Source of the DNA: Nematostella vectensis
Taxonomy: Eukaryota; Cnidaria; Anthozoa; Actiniaria; Edwardsiidae
Assembly: GCF_932526225.1 (NCBI RefSeq)
Contig: NC_064035.1
Location: forward strand, 8,419,296-8,483,295
DNA: 64,000 nucleotides
Direction: 5' to 3'
This document shows, piece by piece, positions 59,401 to 64,000 of the stretch. Position 1 is the first letter of the stretch, and each line of letters opens with the position of its first letter. The notes below the pieces were generated by a model. That model was given only the letters and a program-made list of their open reading frames with translations. It searched no databases and was not told the origin of the DNA. Position numbers and translations under genes: made by a program.

Positions 59401-62322
59401 TAAATATTTTTTCCTATTTTTTTATTATTAATGTTCTATTCATAAACTAATGAATACATATTATCTAGGGGTCGTTCACTTCTTGGTTATCACAAGCGTG
59501 ATATTGCACTGCAGTCCAGCTACTGTATGATTCACTTCGATGACATCCCTGTTCTAGGGCTGCTCCACAAGGACTGTGAGTAAATGGCCTTGCACCTTTC
59601 TTGCATGAAAAGAACGTTTTCTAATTACCTTGTTACACAGCCAAGAATAAATGTTCCCACAAGCAAAATACGTTGTTTTGTAAAGGCAAATGGTAGGTGC
59701 GAATCCAGGAGTTCCCATAAGGAGCAGGGAAAGCAAGTATATATTTTTTTAAATTGGGAGCCAGATGTTTTGTTGTTTTTTTTTTTACATGGATTTTCTT
59801 TACAAGTAGGGGTGTAGCCCTGGTTGGCCCACGGTTGGCCCACCCCTAGATCTGCCGATGATCAGGCTTTCAAAGTGATTATGTTGGCCACTCCCACTGA
59901 CTTGAATTTATGTTTTGTAGTAATGTCTTCAGCCAAATGCCAGGGGACGTTTCGAATGTTGAACAAGAACATGAAGTGGCAATGGCTGACAGGAACAGCT
60001 CAAGTAGTCTTCAAAGGCAGTGAACCAGACTTCATTATCACAACAAACAGACCTCTTAGGTTTGTATATATTCTTGTTCTCAGGGGTAACCCAAGAACGT
60101 TGTCTTTCATTTGGCAGGCAATTGATCTGAGAGTTTCTATTATGAATTGAATGTTCATCTGCAAAAGTTCAGTAGGGATTTTTTTTTCCATTCAGAAAAA
60201 TTGGCTGACAGAAAGCTGAAAGTGAGAATAGATAGAGCGTCAAAGAGCTCTCAAAAGCCATTGTTAAAATGTTTGATTTCATATAGCATATCGATCATTT
60301 TTGCAGTGATGAAGAGGGCGAAGAAGTTCTACGCCAAAGAGGCCAATTGCCAGCACTCCCATTTACAACATCAAATGGTAATAACAAAGTACCGAGTTTC
60401 TTCCCGGATGGCTCTCAACCACAAGACTTCAAAATGCCAGAGCCTCCTCTGCCAAAATTCTTCCAGGGTACCAAGAAAGGGCATTCGTTCAATGAAGGCC
60501 CTCACAGCATGATATCTGGAGGTATGACAGGTGAGAGATAGGGAGGTATTCTCTGCATGCCTGCTTAAGCTTCTTGCTGCTGCTGCCAAGCTGGAACAGT
60601 TATTCACAGAGCTGGGTTCGTGTGGATCATTCAGACATCACAATGCTAAACATCATATTCTAAAACATCTCTAATACCATATTCTGTTGCCACTCTTGAA
60701 ATTTCACATTATCAACTCAGCACATGCTGATTAGCACAGCAACCTACACTAATCTTGCCTCACATGATTGCTTCTTGAGGATTACTTTAAATTAAGTTTC
60801 CCTACCAAATAACATCTTCATATTACAATCATTAAACCCTGAAATATAAACATATTTCATAAACCTTTCAAATTGCACACTTTGTCTTCCTTTGCCCTTA
60901 GTGTTTAATGAAGAGTATCTTGTTAGCATTAGGCTCATCAAAAAAGCCCCCAGTAAAAGAAAATCTCCTTATTTTGGTAGGTCCAAAAGAGGAACCCCTT
61001 TCACCTCAGTCTAGTGGCTCCCCATTTCATGAGGATGGTTTCCGCTCTACTTCTTGTACTTCTGCACCTGTGACTCTTGCAGACCTTGAGCTTGGTGTAG
61101 ATTTGCAAGAGGAGCTAAACCGAGATGCTCCTGAGCTAATGCTGCTGTCACAAGGTAAGCACTGCCTTGTGTGCGCTTTTTACACTGCAGCAGAAGCACG
61201 CTCGCCTCCCCGCTCCCACTGCCAAGCAAGCAAACAAGCAAGCAGCAAGCTGTAATATGCCTTCACATGCTTCAAGCTTGCCATAGTACTTTACTTGCAT
61301 ATCACTGTCATGATTGTTTGACTCATTAGTTGGAGTGTATCTCAATCTCGTAATGTACTCATGAAAACGTATGGTAAAATGAGATATTTATCAATAAACA
61401 CATGCTCTTGTCATTTGCAGATTTCAATACGGACTTGAACAGTTTTCCAGATTTTGTGAATGGTTTGGGTCAACTCGCTATGGAAGACGTTCCGTTTGAA
61501 GACTTACCGACATTCGAAGATGCAATGGCCCTGGCACAGGAATGTCTGTCTACACCAACAGAATCAACAAGTTCAATGACGAGTCCTTGTGGTAGCCAGA
61601 TGTCATACCCTGCCCGGAGCCCCCCGCATGTCCAATGTGACCCATTCTCGCCAACATCCTCTGCTGGTCATCCTTCGCCCTTCCCTTCCCCTATTGGGTC
61701 TCACGGTCCCTCTATATCACCTGCTGGCTTGCCAACTCCTGACCCTTCCCCCCTTGAAAGGCCTGGTAGTGAGGCAGCCAGGATCAATATTTCTTGGCAG
61801 GGGGCAGGACAGATGAGAATGCCTAACCAGGGACCTTATCAGCGAGGTGCTCCATCACCCCAGCAGATGAAGCCCCCACCAGTTAATGGTGGCATTCTCT
61901 CAAAATCAGCTCGCCTTGCCAGCATGCAGAAGAATGAGCGGTTAAACTATCGTAGCTGCGCCGTACCGTCTCCACCTGGTCCTCCAATGCCACCAGCATG
62001 GTCATCTCACCAGCCACCTGCACCACCCAATAACAGCCCGATGCAGCAACCTGCATATAACTCGTGGAACAATGCACAGTATCATAACAGCTACCGACAA
62101 CATCACATCACCCAGTCACAAGATTCAACCTGGGGTCCCCCCAATCAAGGCTCTGGACCCGTGCCCCCATTCGAGGACACTTTAACCAACATAAACTATC
62201 CTAATGTGGGTATGATGTCGCCTCCATACCATAACGATAGTCCTGTTCAGGGGTTCCGTGGGTTCCCGCCCAGCAACACCCCTGTCACAAGTGCTCCGTA
62301 TTCTAACATGGGAGAGTGGTGA
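50451..62322 (+). CDS. AHR: Aryl hydrocarbon receptor (bHLH-PAS)
   Basis: Thirteen exons: 50451-50488, 53757-53926, 55232-55326, 56372-56461, 57006-57098, 57535-57598, 58601-58686, 58903-59090, 59469-59575, 59921-60059, 60307-60530, 60981-61154, 61421-62322. Total 2,370 nt, 789 aa, with every splice phase matching. Order: basic nuclear localisation motif (KRKKRSSR), bHLH (about 18-69), PAS-A (about 100-215), PAS-B (about 255-360), then an acidic and Pro/Ser/Gln-rich tail. AHR is a cytoplasmic sensor that moves to the nucleus, pairs with ARNT and binds GCGTG sites; invertebrate forms act mainly in development and generally do not bind dioxins. The start is the Met opening the short first exon, as in vertebrate AHR. 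Confidence 0.96.
50489..53756 (+). other. AHR intron 1
   Basis: 3.3 kb, AT-rich, no recognisable features. Confidence 0.6.
53757..53926 (+). CDS. AHR: AHR exon 2: bHLH domain
   Basis: Encodes [40 protein letters not shown] and [11 protein letters not shown]. The SKRHRDR basic stretch matches that of AHR proteins rather than other bHLH-PAS factors, which have different basic residues, so asymmetric GCGTG-type DNA recognition is expected. Acceptor GTTTAG, donor AAAG/GTGAGG. Confidence 0.95.
55397..56246. mobile_element. Non-autonomous DNA transposon, copy 2
   Basis: A diverged copy of the element at 37973, same orientation, 850 bp, with one extra cluster of CCGATAATAGG motifs near 56015-56065. 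The left end has TGGTGCCTATTATTGGACA (two changes) and the right end AGTCCGATAATAGGTACCA. It is in AHR intron 3. Confidence 0.85.
56372..59090 (+). CDS. AHR: AHR exons 4-8: PAS-A and start of PAS-B
   Basis: Exon 4 ([30 protein letters not shown]) and exon 5 ([20 protein letters not shown]) give the PAS-A core. Exon 6 is short, acidic and variable ([13 protein letters not shown]). Exons 7-8 give [20 protein letters not shown] and [11 protein letters not shown], then [20 protein letters not shown], which starts PAS-B. PAS-A is the dimerisation surface with ARNT. Confidence 0.93.
59469..60059 (+). CDS. AHR: AHR exons 9-10: PAS-B core
   Basis: Exon 9 encodes [20 protein letters not shown] and [15 protein letters not shown]; exon 10 encodes the strands [20 protein letters not shown] and [18 protein letters not shown], ending before the conserved DEEGEE of exon 11. 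This is the ligand and Hsp90-binding domain. Several positions that line the vertebrate ligand pocket differ (see findings). Confidence 0.93.
61421..62322 (+). CDS. AHR: AHR exon 13: C-terminal transactivation tail
   Basis: A 902-nt last exon coding for 300 codons: first an acidic stretch ([32 protein letters not shown]), then a long Pro/Ser/Gln/Asn-rich, probably disordered region, ending MGEW and a TGA. Acidic then Gln/Pro-rich composition is usual for AHR activation domains. The sequence is poorly conserved between phyla. Confidence 0.9.
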
Positions 62323-63745
62323 TGCGTCAGAGTGGCGTCATGCTGCAAACAGCCAAGAGAGGGTTGTCTAGAAAGGACGTCCCAGCCTTAACGTCACTGT
62401 GTTGATGCTTCAAGGGCCAAAAGAGAGGGCCGCGCTGTAAGCTTCATGGATGTTATGGTGAAGAGAAACATGACTGATATGGCAGTCATCATCAGATGTC
62501 TTAAATCATGACTTATTGGCTTGGCCCTGAAATTTCTGTACACGATCTTATTGTAAATCAAGTGAGCCATTAAGTTTGAGAAACTCAGGGCAGAATACAC
62601 TGATGGCAGAGAAGATCATGTCACAAGGCACAGTGTATCCATACCCACTCAGGGATTTCTTTGAGACAGCAAACGATCTTTAAGTAGTGATTCTGCTACT
62701 GTATTATCAAGCCAAAAAATTTTTTTAAATGTAAATAGACCATATTTGTTCAAAGAAAGAAACTATTCAATACCGAGAAACGTGGTCAATGTTTTAGAAA
62801 CTGGCAAAACTAAAAAAAAAAGATTGAAGCTGAAGATTGTTTTTAAGTAATGATATAGGGGGAAAAGCGCGTTTATTAATATCTGTTTTAGGGTTTAGTC
62901 TGGTTTTCAATATTCTGAGAAATCCCCGACAGTTTCAAAATAAATCGTTTCTTAGCTTCCGTCATTAAAAATCGACGACCAATCAAAAGATTACCAAATG
63001 TAATTCTGTTAGTTTAAGAAGGGACCCCAGAAAGCATTTAGGAAATTGACGAGACTTCACGGAATATTATAAATGCAGTAATGCAGTGTTCCTAAGTTTA
63101 AAAGCAGTTTACAATCACAAGATTTAATGGTACAGGCAAGCATTTTTATGTACATATAAAAACAATTTGTCGTTATATATTCTATTTCAACCAATTTCAA
63201 GTCTATGCTACGATCCAGATAGGCTCACTCGTTTTCAGTCACAACTGTCTTCTTTTTTGGTGGACGTCAGTCACGGCTTTTGAATTCTTCCAATTTAGCA
63301 TCAGTCACAGCTAAAATATAAAATTATAGCTAAAATATAAAATTCGAATTATGTCTTAGCATTGCGTTGTTTTTGATTTAGTACGTATTTACGTATGTAT
63401 ACCTCTTGACGCCTTTCTTGACGCCTGGTTTATGCATGTGTGCTTTTCGGCGCTCTAATTGGTTAGCCGTCTAACGGCTGCCGTAACTGCGAAATGGCTT
63501 GCGTCACCAAGAAACATTCACGACTCGGAAACGAAAAACACAAGGTGCACGTGTGACTGAAAACGAGTGTAAATGCGTTTTTTTTTTCTACTCGGACAAG
63601 CAACCGATCCCTACTTTACAAGAAAATGTTTCAGAAATTGCCGGAGTCCGTATTGTAAGTACGATTCACCAGAATAAACTGATTTGATCTCCTTTCATTG
63701 AGCATTATACTCACTCCTACTGTTACTTTTTACTCGGTTATCAGG
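62323..63745 (+). other. AHR 3' flank
   Basis: Probable 3' UTR, with a possible poly(A) signal AATAAA at 62939. Further on, AGCTAAAATATAAAATT is repeated twice near 63310. At 63493 a short frame MACVTKKHSRLGNEKHK ends at an AAG/GTGCAC that could be a donor; it might be a first exon of a next gene but nothing proves it. Confidence 0.45.
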
Positions 63746-64000
63746 TGTAAGGGTGACAGCACACAGGGTGAGGGTGATACAAAACAGTGTAAGGGTGATA
63801 CAACACAGGATGAGGGTGATACGACACAAAGGGAAAGGGTGGTACAACACACAGGGTAAGGGTGACACAACACAAGGGTACGGGTGACACAACACAAGGG
63901 TACGGGTGATACAACACACAAGGTAAGGGTGATACAACACACAGGGTAAGGGTGATACTACACAGGGTAAGGGTGATACAACACACAGGGTAAGGGTAAT
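63746..64000. repeat. ~22-bp minisatellite at right edge
   Basis: Units of about 19-24 bp around AAGGGTGATACAACACACAG, continuing past the window end. Unit length varies more than in the other arrays. Confidence 0.9.

Noticed and set aside
63695-63986. Minus-strand frames rich in LTL, CVV and HPY
   Set aside because: They are frames of the 22-bp minisatellite at the right edge.

Overview
The window reads as animal nuclear DNA, most likely from a cnidarian and probably an anthozoan such as a sea anemone or coral. It is AT-rich, with GT-AG introns and many minisatellites and small inverted-repeat elements. It carries an animal aryl hydrocarbon receptor and a transformer-2 gene beside a small UspA-type universal stress protein gene of the kind cnidarians retain. 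The species call is inference; Nematostella-like is a guess.

Layout. (1) About 1.2-26.4 kb, minus strand: one very large secreted-protein gene. It has a signal-peptide exon, a WAP (four-disulfide core) exon, then 19 von Willebrand factor A (VWA) domains; the nineteenth runs off the left edge. Splicing the exons gives one frame of 10,815 nt (3,605 codons) with every phase matching. Nearly every VWA domain is a single phase 1-1 exon. Only the first and the last visible domain keep the MIDAS Asp-x-Ser-x-Ser plus Thr; domains 3-18 all have Arg, and domain 2 has Lys, at the MIDAS Thr position. (2) 26.4-31.8 kb: intergenic, with minisatellites and small inverted repeats. (3) 31.8-39.3 kb, minus strand: transformer-2 (RS-RRM-RS splicing regulator), 8 coding exons, 275 aa. 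(4) 39.8-47.0 kb, plus strand: universal stress protein, 4 exons, 160 aa, head to head with tra2 across 507 bp. Its third intron-exon stretch is dominated by a 3.9-kb array of about 108 units of 36 bp, which looks like an amplified copy of its own exon 2/intron 2 junction. (5) 47.0-50.4 kb: intergenic, with a perfect hairpin. (6) 50.45-62.3 kb, plus strand: aryl hydrocarbon receptor (bHLH-PAS), 13 exons, 789 aa, all phases consistent. (7) 62.3-64 kb: 3' flank and another minisatellite.

The genes are not an operon and show no shared pathway: an extracellular matrix or adhesion protein, an RNA splicing factor, a stress protein and a ligand-type transcription factor. The most unusual features are the VWA array with its uniform Arg-for-Thr MIDAS substitution, and the minisatellite that multiplies a 5' splice site within its own gene. 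Exon boundaries were set by hand from ORFs, GT-AG signals and phase agreement; none is supported by transcript data.
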